Source: Butyricicoccus pullicaecorum
GTDB lineage: Bacteria > Bacillota > Clostridia > Oscillospirales > Butyricicoccaceae
Assembly (NCBI GenBank): GCA_018366195.1
Contig: JAGZIN010000005.1
Coordinates: forward strand, 57,055-121,054
DNA length: 64,000 bases
Direction: 5' to 3'
In this document: one piece after another, positions 35,060-42,370 of the stretch
How the letters are laid out: every line of letters begins with the position of its first letter
How positions within the stretch are numbered: the stretch's first letter is position 1
The notes under the pieces: model-generated
Seen by the model: the letters and a program-made list of their open reading frames with translations, nothing else
The model's database searches: none
What the model was told of the DNA's origin: nothing
Made by a program: the position numbers and the translations under genes

Positions 35060-36540
35060 GCCTTTCCTCCTACGGTTTCCACGAAACGAATAAATGCTTG
35101 GGTGTCCTGATATACCCCTGCATGCTCCAGCACCTTTGCAAACACCTTGCCGACCTCGCGCTCAATGACTTCAGTGACATTTTGCGCCGTTACTGCATCG
35201 GCAAAGCCTTCCGCCCAATCCGCATGAGCTTCTGTGCGCGGGTCTGCACGCAAGTCCTCGCCCTTCACCATTTTTTCACCTAAGACTGCAAGCTCCTCTT
35301 TGAGTCGTGCCGGCAACACAGCCAGACCCATGACTTCAATCAGCCCGATGTTTTCTTTCTTAATATGATGCAATTCCGCATGCGGGTGATACAGACCGAG
35401 CGGGTGTTCCTCTGTGGTCAGATTGTTTCTGAGCACCAAATCCAGTTCATAATCCGTACCACGGCGACGCGCAATCGGCGTAATGGTGTTATGCGGGACC
35501 CCGTCTGTCTCTGCCAGAATCATGGCACTCTCGTCGGTATAGCCACGCCATGCTGTCAGGATACGGTCACCCAGCGCAATCAGCTTTTGTGGGTCGGCTG
35601 CTGTCAGACGAATCACGGACATGGGCCATTTCACAATCCCTGCGCGTACCTCCGGAAAATCAGCAAAGGTCAGCGGTGTGTGAATGGGTGCTTTTTCCAT
35701 CGCAAAGGTATATCGTCCGCCTTGGAAATGATCATGCGCCAAAATCGAACCGCCGACAATGGGAAGGTCTGCATTCGAGCCTACAAAATAGTGTGGGAAC
35801 TGCCCCACAAAGTCAAGCAGCTTGCAGAAGCAATCGCGGTCGATTTTCATAGGGGTATGCTCTGCATTAAATACGATGCAGTGTTCATTATAATATACAT
35901 AGGGAGAATATTGCATGAACCACGGCTTTCCCGCAATGGTAATTGGTATGATTCGGTGATTCTGGCGTGCCGGATGATTGACACGTCCGGCATAGCCCTC
36001 ATTCTCATGGCACAGCTGACACTGCGGATACGCCGAGGCGGGCAGATTGCGCGCTGCCGCAATCGCCTTGGGGTCCTTTTCCGGCTTAGACAGATTGATT
36101 GTAATATCAATTTCGCCATATTCGGTCTGTGTTTTCCACTGCATATCCTTCGCGATGCGGTCACGGCGAATATAGTTGGTATCCTGACTAAAGCGGTAAT
36201 ACCAATCGGTTGCCTGAACCGGCTCCTGCTCATAAAGTGCACGGAACTTTGCAATGACCTCACGCGGCGGCGGGGTCAAACGTCCCATGAGCGCCGTATC
36301 GAAAAGGTCACGGTAGACAATCGAATTTTCAGTCATCACGCCGCGTGCATGTGCATCATCTAACAGTTCGTCTAAAACTGCCGGCAAATCAATGGGCGCA
36401 TCGTCCAGCTGTGGCTCTGTATAGCTGTCCAGCCGCATAGCCTCCAGCAATGTATTGACTGCCCATGTGTGGTCCTCTGGTGCAATCAGACCAGTCTGCT
36501 CTGCATAGCGCACGAGCTTTGCAATTGCAACATCAATCAT
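35056..36540 (-). CDS. galT: UDP-glucose--hexose-1-phosphate uridylyltransferase (Firmicutes type)
   Basis: A 494-aa GalT of the longer, class II kind found in Firmicutes. It swaps UMP between UDP-glucose and galactose-1-phosphate. The active-site HxHxQ lies in GGSILAHDHFQGGRYTFAM. Other conserved stretches are NHPARQNHRIIPI and SPYVYYNEHCIVFNAEH. The ATG at 36540 overlaps the galE stop as ATGA; the longer frame upstream is rejected because it would cover the galE end. Third gene in the operon. Confidence 0.96.
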   Translation of the reverse strand: MIDVAIAKLVRYAEQTGLIAPEDHTWAVNTLLEAMRLDSYTEPQLDDAPIDLPAVLDELLDDAHARGVMTENSIVYRDLFDTALMGRLTPPPREVIAKFRALYEQEPVQATDWYYRFSQDTNYIRRDRIAKDMQWKTQTEYGEIDITINLSKPEKDPKAIAAARNLPASAYPQCQLCHENEGYAGRVNHPARQNHRIIPITIAGKPWFMQYSPYVYYNEHCIVFNAEHTPMKIDRDCFCKLLDFVGQFPHYFVGSNADLPIVGGSILAHDHFQGGRYTFAMEKAPIHTPLTFADFPEVRAGIVKWPMSVIRLTAADPQKLIALGDRILTAWRGYTDESAMILAETDGVPHNTITPIARRRGTDYELDLVLRNNLTTEEHPLGLYHPHAELHHIKKENIGLIEVMGLAVLPARLKEELAVLGEKMVKGEDLRADPRTEAHADWAEGFADAVTAQNVTEVIEREVGKVFAKVLEHAGVYQDTQAFIRFVETVGGKA

Positions 36541-37544
36541 ACGGTGCCTCCTGCTGATTCGCTGTATCCATGCGGGTGGTTCTGATGCCACTTCCATGCC
36601 GTTTCAATAATGGTATGGAGATCATCATACTGCGGCTTCCAGCCGAGCACACGCTTTGCCTTATCCGAGGAAGCAATGAGCTGTGCCGGATCTCCTGCGC
36701 GGCGTGCCTCGATTTTTGCCGGAATCGGGTGTCCTGTGACCGCACGCGCCTGTTCAATCACTTCCTTGACTGAGAAGCCCACACCATTGCCCAGATTAAA
36801 TACATTATTCTCGCCGCCATTCAGCAGGTAATCGAGCGCCAGAATATGCGCCTGTGCCAAATCACATACATGAATATAATCTCGGATACAGGTTCCGTCC
36901 GGTGTTGGATAGTCGTCGCCAAAAATCGCAATCTGCTCACGCTGATGGTTGGGCACCTGCAAAATCAGCGGAATCAAATGGGTTTCCGGATTGTGCGCCT
37001 CACCAATCGTGCCGTCCGGCTGTGCACCGCATGCGTTGAAGTAACGCAGCGCCACAAAGCGCAGACCATGTGCCAGAGAAACCCATTTCATCATCTTTTC
37101 CATGGAAAGCTTGGTTTCTCCATAGCAATTTGTCGGCTCAGTCGGGTCTGTTTCCTCAATGGGCATACGCTCTGCCTCGCCATAGGTTGCAGCGGTAGAG
37201 GAGAACACGATTTTATTCACATCATGCGCAACCATGCTGTCGAGAAGTGTCTTGGTTCCGCACAGATTATTGTCATAATACTTGAGCGGGTCTTTCATGC
37301 TCTCTCCAACCTGTGAATTTGCTGCGAAGTGAATGACGCCCTCAATTTTTTCGTTTTCAAACAGACGATCTACGAACGCGCGGTCACGGATATCGCCCTC
37401 GTAAAAACGCGCCTGTGCCGGAACGGCAGCACGGAAGCCTGTTTCCAAATTATCTGCTACAACGACATCACGCCCTGCTGCAACCAGTGCATGCGCTGTA
37501 TGAGAACCAATATAGCCGGCACCACCCAATACAAGAACTGCCAT
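36537..37544 (-). CDS. galE: UDP-glucose 4-epimerase
   Basis: A 335-aa short-chain dehydrogenase-type epimerase that regenerates UDP-glucose from UDP-galactose. NAD-binding GGAGYIGSHT at residues 7-16, catalytic Ser/Thr region FSSTAATYGEA, and the YxxxK pair in NCYGETKLSMEKM. The ribosome site GAGGAGG is ideally spaced. It lies 58 bp after galK and overlaps galT. It also supplies UDP-galactose for envelope glycans. Confidence 0.97.
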   Translation of the reverse strand: MAVLVLGGAGYIGSHTAHALVAAGRDVVVADNLETGFRAAVPAQARFYEGDIRDRAFVDRLFENEKIEGVIHFAANSQVGESMKDPLKYYDNNLCGTKTLLDSMVAHDVNKIVFSSTAATYGEAERMPIEETDPTEPTNCYGETKLSMEKMMKWVSLAHGLRFVALRYFNACGAQPDGTIGEAHNPETHLIPLILQVPNHQREQIAIFGDDYPTPDGTCIRDYIHVCDLAQAHILALDYLLNGGENNVFNLGNGVGFSVKEVIEQARAVTGHPIPAKIEARRAGDPAQLIASSDKAKRVLGWKPQYDDLHTIIETAWKWHQNHPHGYSESAGGTV

Positions 37545-37602
37545 AATGAAAAAACCTCCTCAAGATATCAGGTAAAACAAATTTTATTTCTCATAGATTT
37601 CG

Positions 37603-38889
37603 TTATCCAATGACAACACCGCCGCCCGGGCGAACACTCAGGAAATGGCAGCAGCCCTCTCCCAAAATAGACTCCATTCCCTGACGGAATCCTTCGGTCA
37701 TGTCAAACGGTACATACGCCTGTACCGTACCAGCAAATCCGCCGCCATGCACACGAACCGCGCCTTTTCCTTCAAGCAGTCTGCGTGCTGCCGCAATGGT
37801 GAGAACCACCGCCTGCGCCTCCGGCTGACTGCTGCAATACAGATTCTGTAAATGCTCTGCGGAAGACTTACCGGAATGCTGCACCAGTGTCAGGAACACA
37901 TAAAAATCTTCCTTTTCCAGCGCCTGTGCCTGCTTGAGTGCAAGCAGATTATCTGTATAAAAATGGAATGCACGCAGCACCGCACGGTCACCTGTCTGCT
38001 TGCGAATTTTTGCAATATTTGCCCAAAATTCTTCAAAGTCGATTTCGCGCAGATATTCCTTTCCGAAGAATGCTGCAACCTGCTTCATTTCACTTGGAAT
38101 TGCTGCATATTCATCGGTCAAATCGGCATGATCCGCGCCGGAATCAATGATGCAAAGGGCATGTCCGGAGGAGGACAGGTCATACTCCAAGCGATTTACA
38201 ATCGGCTTTTCCGGATTTTCAAAGTCAATTGAGACGATTCCGCCGACCGCACTTGCCAGCTGGTCCATCAGACCGCAGGGCTTGCCAAAGAAAACATTTT
38301 CCGCATACTGTCCAATCTGTGCCAGCTGTACCTGTGTCAGCGCGCCCTCACAGAACATATCATTGATGATGACACCAATGAGCACTTCGAATGCAGCAGA
38401 CGAGGACAAACCGGAGCCGCTCAGCACTTCAGAGGTGACACAGGCATCAAATCCAGACACCGGATAACCCATTTCATGGATTTTTGCCGCAACACCGCGA
38501 ATGAGTGCGGCAGTTGTGCCTTCTTCTTCCTTCTGCGGTTCCTGTACCGAAAGATCTACCACAATTTCCGGATACCCTTCAGACAGCACACGTGCCGTCA
38601 TCGAACCACTTTTGCTTGCGCAGGCAATGGCATCTAGGTCGATTGCAGCCGCGAGCACACGTCCATGCTGATGGTCTGTATGGTTTCCGCCCATCTCGGT
38701 ACGTCCCGGTGCCGAGTACAGCCCAACCTCACGCTCTGCACCATAGGTTTTTTCAAATGTATCCATAAGTGCCAGCAAGCGCTCACGCTTCTGCGGTAAT
38801 CCTGCTTTTTTACAGCCATAGATTGCGGTCAAGCGTGCGTCCAGCGCACCCTCCTTCAACTCAGCTGCCAAGATAGATTGCTTGTTCAT
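37603..38889 (-). CDS. galK: Galactokinase
   Basis: A 428-aa GHMP-superfamily kinase that phosphorylates alpha-galactose at C1. The galactokinase signature is GRTEMGGNHTDHQHG, the ATP loop is GSGLSSSAAFEVLIG, and the C-terminal motif is VRVHGGGFAGTVQAY. The family's Arg-Glu-Asn appears here as Arg-Glu-Met-Gly-Gly-Asn, the form common in Clostridial GalK. Start at ATG 38889. First gene of the Leloir operon, behind a promoter whose spacer contains the TTTTAGTAAAA palindrome. Confidence 0.95.
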   Translation of the reverse strand: MNKQSILAAELKEGALDARLTAIYGCKKAGLPQKRERLLALMDTFEKTYGAEREVGLYSAPGRTEMGGNHTDHQHGRVLAAAIDLDAIACASKSGSMTARVLSEGYPEIVVDLSVQEPQKEEEGTTAALIRGVAAKIHEMGYPVSGFDACVTSEVLSGSGLSSSAAFEVLIGVIINDMFCEGALTQVQLAQIGQYAENVFFGKPCGLMDQLASAVGGIVSIDFENPEKPIVNRLEYDLSSSGHALCIIDSGADHADLTDEYAAIPSEMKQVAAFFGKEYLREIDFEEFWANIAKIRKQTGDRAVLRAFHFYTDNLLALKQAQALEKEDFYVFLTLVQHSGKSSAEHLQNLYCSSQPEAQAVVLTIAAARRLLEGKGAVRVHGGGFAGTVQAYVPFDMTEGFRQGMESILGEGCCHFLSVRPGGGVVIG

Positions 38890-38941
38890 AATAAGATCCC
38901 GCCTTTCAAAAAAATCTGAAATCACAATATATGTTGATTTT

Positions 38942-38970
38942 AGTATAACAGAGTTTTAGTAAAAGCTCAA
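38942..38970 (-). promoter_or_regulatory. Promoter of galKETM
   Basis: Minus strand TTGAGC (38965-38970), exact 17-bp spacer, TATACT (38942-38947); the spacer contains the palindrome at 38954-38964. Confidence 0.75.
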
Positions 38971-38985
38971 TTTATTTTACTGAAT
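38954..38985. promoter_or_regulatory. Two candidate repressor operators at the galK promoter
   Basis: TTTTAGTAAAA (38954-38964), a perfect 11-bp palindrome between the -35 and -10, and TTTTACTGAAT (38975-38985), a near copy just upstream of the -35. Their centres are 21 bp apart, about two helical turns. The same 11-mer recurs in the repressor leader (40099-40109). Confidence 0.6.
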
Positions 38986-39025
38986 AGGGTGACGAAAATC
39001 ACAAGGCTTTTTTGTGCAAAAAAAC

Positions 39026-39050
39026 AACTGTCCCCCATCAGAGAACAGTT
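39026..39050 (-). terminator. Terminator of the LacI-family repressor gene
   Basis: AACTGT and ACAGTT form a short stem; the minus strand then runs G followed by seven T. It lies 7 bp beyond the repressor stop. Confidence 0.6.
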
Positions 39051-39057
39051 ATTTCTA

Positions 39058-40086
39058 TCAACGTACATATTCCTTTACACTCTCGCGCGCATTGAGGGTT
39101 GGCGGCACGACAATCTTCAGCGGCAGAAGCTTAGAAGGCGTTGTTGCTCTGCGCGCCAGCAGCTCGACGGCTGTCGCGCTCATCGCTTCTACATGTGTAC
39201 TGATGCTGGTAAGCGGCGGGTCGGTCAAGGCAGAAAGCGGTGTATCATTAAAGCTGATAATAGAAAGGTCATCTGGAATGGACATACCCTGCTCCCGAAG
39301 GGCACCCGCTGCTCCAATCGCAGCCTCCTCATTGGCAGCAAGGATTGCTGTTGGCATAGGTGCCCCCTGATTGAGACGTTCGGACAAAAGGGCTCTGGCA
39401 TCTGCGGCAGTCATTGGCGCGTCGAACAGATAGTCCGACCGAAACAGCCCTTTCTCCTCCATGTAGCGAATAAAGATTTCGCGGCGCACCTCCAGTGCCG
39501 GACGCTTCTTCTGGTCCAGCTTTCGGCAAGGACCCAAAAATCCGATTTCCTTATGCCCATGCATCAGCAAATAATCAACAGCCTGTTCCACACCGAGCTG
39601 AAAATTCAGAACGACCGAATCGAAGCGCAGCTCATCTGGCGAGGAATCTAAAAACAACAGATTATCCGATACATAGGAGAGCGCCTTGATTTGCTCCTCC
39701 GAAAAGATACCAATTGCCAAAACACCGTCAATTCTTCCTGCTGTATCCTGTTCATAAAGTCCCTGCTGCTCTTGCAGATGCACCAGTGCAAAGCCTAGAT
39801 CTCGGCAGCGCTGCACTGCATAATTTTTCAGATATAGATAATAGGGATCTGCCAGCTGCTCCGCTGGAGAAAGCATCTCTGCAATGGCAAACCGCAGCTG
39901 CTTGCTGTGCATCACACGCATACGACGCTGCCGCGAAGATGATTTGTAATGCAGCTTGCCTGCTGCCTCCAAAATCGCAGCACGTGTGGATTCACTCACG
40001 CTCATCGTCGGATCGTTATTCAGCACACGCGAAATGGTTGCAATCGAAAACCCTGTATATTCTGCGAGCTCTTTTAATGTCGCCAT
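39058..40086 (-). CDS. LacI/GalR family transcriptional repressor of the galactose operon
   Basis: A 342-aa repressor. The N-terminal helix-turn-helix and hinge are ATLKELAEYTGFSIATISRVLNN (shown in part) with the LacI-type recognition helix; the ligand domain is a periplasmic-binding fold (GVLAIGIFSEEQIKAL, AILAANEEAAIGAAGAL, IISFNDTPLSALTDPPLTS). It lies directly upstream of galK, separated by a terminator, and has its own promoter and a TTTTAGTAAAA site in its leader. Repression of galKETM and itself, released by galactose or a derivative, is the natural reading. Confidence 0.92.
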   Translation of the reverse strand: MATLKELAEYTGFSIATISRVLNNDPTMSVSESTRAAILEAAGKLHYKSSSRQRRMRVMHSKQLRFAIAEMLSPAEQLADPYYLYLKNYAVQRCRDLGFALVHLQEQQGLYEQDTAGRIDGVLAIGIFSEEQIKALSYVSDNLLFLDSSPDELRFDSVVLNFQLGVEQAVDYLLMHGHKEIGFLGPCRKLDQKKRPALEVRREIFIRYMEEKGLFRSDYLFDAPMTAADARALLSERLNQGAPMPTAILAANEEAAIGAAGALREQGMSIPDDLSIISFNDTPLSALTDPPLTSISTHVEAMSATAVELLARRATTPSKLLPLKIVVPPTLNARESVKEYVR

Positions 40087-40098
40087 AGTGTTCCTTCC

Positions 40099-40109
40099 TT
40101 TTAGTAAAA
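40099..40109. promoter_or_regulatory. Candidate autoregulatory operator
   Basis: TTTTAGTAAAA, identical to the palindrome in the galK promoter, located between the repressor's -10 and its start codon. Confidence 0.6.
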
Positions 40110-40129
40110 TCACGAGCTATCTTCATTCT

Positions 40130-40159
40130 ATTATACCCCTATCTTACCGCTTTGAGCAA
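40130..40159 (-). promoter_or_regulatory. Promoter of the LacI-family repressor
   Basis: Minus strand TTGCTC (40154-40159), 18-bp spacer, TATAAT (40130-40135). Confidence 0.6.
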
Positions 40160-40404
40160 GCCCTTTACACCGAAAATATCCATTTTCAATACATAAATTG
40201 ACCTTTTATCATAAAATATCATTTTATTTTTTGCTTTTCAGCAGGCGATTTATGATACTATATAGAGGAGCTATTTTATCATTTCCATCGTTTTTCTATC
40301 TTATTTTTATCCTTCCCCTCTCTTGAAGATACATTCTTCAAGAGATAACATGCCAATTATGAAATGTAGACAAAAAATATATTATTTTTTGTGATGCCTG
40401 CATA

Positions 40405-40432
40405 TTGATTTTATCATTCCTCTGTGTATAAT
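40405..40432 (+). promoter_or_regulatory. Promoter of the four-helix membrane protein pair
   Basis: TTGATT (40405-40410), 16-bp spacer, TATAAT (40427-40432). An inverted repeat (TCTTGAAG/CTTCAAGA, 40321-40343) lies about 62 bp upstream and could bind a regulator. Confidence 0.55.
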
Positions 40433-40515
40433 TCTAACTATCAAAAAGAGGTTGAATACTCGTGTTTCCCCTTGTGAAAACATACAGACCAATGTATCAG
40501 GGAAGGAGGATTCTT

Positions 40516-40962
40516 ATGAAACCAGAAAGGAATGGGCTGCATAAATCCCACACTGTTTCTATCTGTGCGGTTCTGTTTGTACTTTTCTGCGCACTCAGCA
40601 CAATACTCTACTCTATCTTTATTCATTTTAATGGACATGCGATTCTTTTTATGATTTGTGCAGCACTGCTATTTGCCACCCAAAATCAGATACATGTCCA
40701 GATTGGACGCACTGTGCCACGACACCGTTTGTTCTGGCATTTGACTGCTGTCCTTGGCTGTGATGCCGTCTGGTGCAGTCTTTTTCTCGTGCACTATATG
40801 GCAGAGCTTGTTCCCAATCAAATCAAACTGGGACTTCTACTGCATGTTACTGCCTTTTCTCTCATTCATCTGGCTGTACTTGCAAGATATCTCATCACAG
40901 AGCACCTACTGACCAAAAAATCCGCTGTTTCAGCGCAAACCACAGCGCAGCAGCTTCATTGA
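40516..40962 (+). CDS. Unknown four-helix membrane protein, first of a tandem pair
   Basis: A 148-aa protein I do not recognise. Four hydrophobic helices: SICAVLFVLFCALSTILYSI, AILFMICAALLFATQ, LTAVLGCDAVWCSLFLVHYM and LLLHVTAFSLIHLAVLARYL. It ends in a basic tail LITEHLLTKKS... The start follows GGAAGGAGG at ATG 40516. The next gene, 14 bp on, has the same plan (HKS...near the N-terminus, four helices, then YLLTKYLLSKK), so the two look like ancient duplicates and probably act as a complex. No transport or catalytic motif is visible. Confidence 0.6.
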   Translation: MKPERNGLHKSHTVSICAVLFVLFCALSTILYSIFIHFNGHAILFMICAALLFATQNQIHVQIGRTVPRHRLFWHLTAVLGCDAVWCSLFLVHYMAELVPNQIKLGLLLHVTAFSLIHLAVLARYLITEHLLTKKSAVSAQTTAQQLH

Positions 40963-40976
40963 AGGAGGGTGAGGTC

Positions 40977-41366
40977 GTGCATAAATCACTGCGTACCGCT
41001 CATGCTATCATTTGTTTTGGTTTGCTGACACTCTTTTTTATTCTTGCTTGGTATATCCAGTATCCTTCTGCAAGTTCCTTCGAGAACTGGTTCTCCATGA
41101 CGTTCCTCATTGCCATTTTGCTTGGCTCACAGAGTTTGATTCATCTGTTCATTTCACGTATGGAGCTTTCACACACTCTCGCATGGCAATTATTCAGTGT
41201 ATTCGCCTGTGTCTTTGCATGGATTTACCTGTTCCTGAAATTCGGTTCGGGTACTATGGCAGAGGCAGTTCTCCAAATGTCAAAAATGTTTGTCGGCTTT
41301 TTCATTGCACACAGTATTGTATTTGGTGATTACCTGCTCACCAAATACCTGCTATCCAAGAAATGA
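40977..41366 (+). CDS. Unknown four-helix membrane protein, second of a tandem pair
   Basis: A 129-aa partner of the preceding protein. GTG start 40977 with GGAGGGTGAGG upstream. Helices: AIICFGLLTLFFILAWYI, SMTFLIAILLGSQSLIHLFI, LAWQLFSVFACVFAWIYLFL and MFVGFFIAHSIVFGDYLLT, with the C-terminal LTKYLLSKK matching the LITEHLLTKK of the first protein. Pair spacing, shared termini and a shared terminator indicate one operon and probably one complex of unknown role. Confidence 0.6.
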   Translation: MHKSLRTAHAIICFGLLTLFFILAWYIQYPSASSFENWFSMTFLIAILLGSQSLIHLFISRMELSHTLAWQLFSVFACVFAWIYLFLKFGSGTMAEAVLQMSKMFVGFFIAHSIVFGDYLLTKYLLSKK

Positions 41367-41386
41367 ACCATTCTCTGTAAAAGCAC

Positions 41387-41455
41387 ATGCACCTCAATAT
41401 GAAACTCTCTTGGAAATCAACACATTCCGAAAGAGCATAGAGAGGTGCATTTTTT
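41387..41455 (+). terminator. Terminator of the four-helix protein pair
   Basis: ATGCACCTC (41387-41395) and GAGGTGCAT (41442-41450) pair with an inner CTCT/AGAG helix, followed by TTTTT. Confidence 0.7.
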
Positions 41456-41482
41456 ATATCCGTTTTTCACAAAATAAGATAG

Positions 41483-41525
41483 AAAAAGTCTCCTGAATCA
41501 CAATTCTGTAAAACAAGAGACTTTT
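41483..41525 (-). terminator. Terminator of the spore protein gene
   Basis: AAAAGTCTC and GAGACTTTT form a 9-bp stem; on the minus strand TTTTT continues beyond it. Confidence 0.6.
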
Positions 41526-41625
41526 CCCTGAACAAAACACCATTCAGACTCTGCTGAATTTGAATTGTTTCGTCTGCATCTTCCTATTTTTATAGGTCAG
41601 CAGATTGAACATTGGACAAATTGGC

Positions 41626-41841
41626 TCAGCCGCGTGCTGCGAGATTTTCCTCGTAAGCCTGAATCATTTTCTTGACCATCTGACCGCCAATGGAGCCCGC
41701 CTGACGAGAAGTCAGTTCACCATTATAACCGTCCTTCAGGTTTACGCCAACCTCAGCTGCTGCTTCCATCTTAAAGCGATCCATTGCAGCACGTGCTTCC
41801 GGTACTACCATCTGATTCGAATTGTTATTGTTGCTAGCCAT
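41626..41841 (-). CDS. Alpha/beta-type small acid-soluble spore protein
   Basis: A 71-aa DNA-coating spore protein. The diagnostic blocks are VPEARAAMDRFKMEAAAEVG and the C-terminal GYNGELTSRQAGSIGGQMVK; the germination protease (GPR) site lies in the first block (KMEAAAEVG). It protects spore DNA from UV and heat and is degraded on germination. Expected to be made in the forespore under sigma-G. It shows that the host forms endospores. Confidence 0.97.
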   Translation of the reverse strand: MASNNNNSNQMVVPEARAAMDRFKMEAAAEVGVNLKDGYNGELTSRQAGSIGGQMVKKMIQAYEENLAARG

Positions 41842-42000
41842 AATTTGTTTCTCCTTTTCGTTTGTGTTTTGGGGTTGTTGCTGTTAGTATTGTGACCCAT
41901 ATCGGCACAAAATATCACGACCAAATTCTTCCGTTTGTGCCATTTTACACTGCAAAGCGCATCAAAACGCGCAAAGCTTCTCAAAGTACATTCTTTCTGC

Positions 42001-42029
42001 TTGACAAATGCAGATAGCAATGATATCTT
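42001..42029 (+). promoter_or_regulatory. Strong promoter upstream of the symporter leader
   Basis: TTGACA (42001-42006), 17-bp spacer, TATCTT (42024-42029). Confidence 0.6.
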
Positions 42030-42035
42030 TTATAC

Positions 42036-42269
42036 AAAAGAGATTGACAAGGAATTGCTGCAACGAGCAGCTTCCCATTCCTGTCCTCTCCCTGTAACAT
42101 CAAAAACCATGCCGCAGCCGGAGCATTGTGCGCTCCTACGGAATAGCGCTTCATGCCAACCGATTCGTATTTTATGATACAGCGAATCAGGCGCTTGCCG
42201 CCCGATTGACGCAATTCTGGGAAATGAAGATATCTGCCCGCGGACAATTCAGCCGTTCGCGGGCTTTTT
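42036..42269 (+). ncRNA. Candidate structured leader or small RNA upstream of the sodium symporter
   Basis: About 230 nt between the promoter and a terminator. Pairings seen: GAATTGC near 42051 with GCAATTC near 42210 as an outer stem; GGAGC/GCTCC and GCGCT/AGCGC local hairpins (42120-42150); GATTCG/CGAATC (about 42162-42188). I could not match it to T-box, glycine, lysine, SAM, 6S, SRP or RNase P landmarks. Alternative: decayed coding sequence, since one frame (42128 onward) reads plausibly but has a stop upstream and no ribosome site. Confidence 0.35.
42236..42269 (+). terminator. Terminator before the sodium symporter gene
   Basis: GCCCGCG and CGCGGGC form a 7-bp GC stem followed by TTTTTC, suited to attenuation of the downstream gene or to ending a small RNA. 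Confidence 0.75.
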
Positions 42270-42370
42270 CTATTCTATCCGGCGGCACAACACAGAAAAA
42301 CGATTGGTGAAACTGTATATAGGAAAACGTGTACTGTTTCATTCGTTTGTATATTCAAAGGGGTGTTATT

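Larger units (their letters stand above)
40087..40515. other. 429-bp divergent regulatory stretch
   Basis: Between the leftward repressor gene and the rightward four-helix protein pair. It holds two outward promoters, the repressor-leader palindrome and an inverted repeat TCTTGAAG-N7-CTTCAAGA (40321-40343). No gene seen. Confidence 0.6.
41842..42370. other. 529-bp gap with a promoter, possible structured RNA and terminator
   Basis: Between the leftward spore protein and the rightward sodium symporter. It holds a strong plus-strand promoter (42001-42029), about 230 bases with several predicted hairpins, and a rho-independent terminator (42236-42269) 101 bp before the symporter ATG. Short open frames here lack ribosome sites. 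Confidence 0.6.

Noticed and set aside
42128..42310. Plausible-looking 60-codon frame upstream of the symporter
   Set aside because: No ribosome site, stop codon just upstream, and it crosses a strong terminator; kept only as an alternative for the leader.
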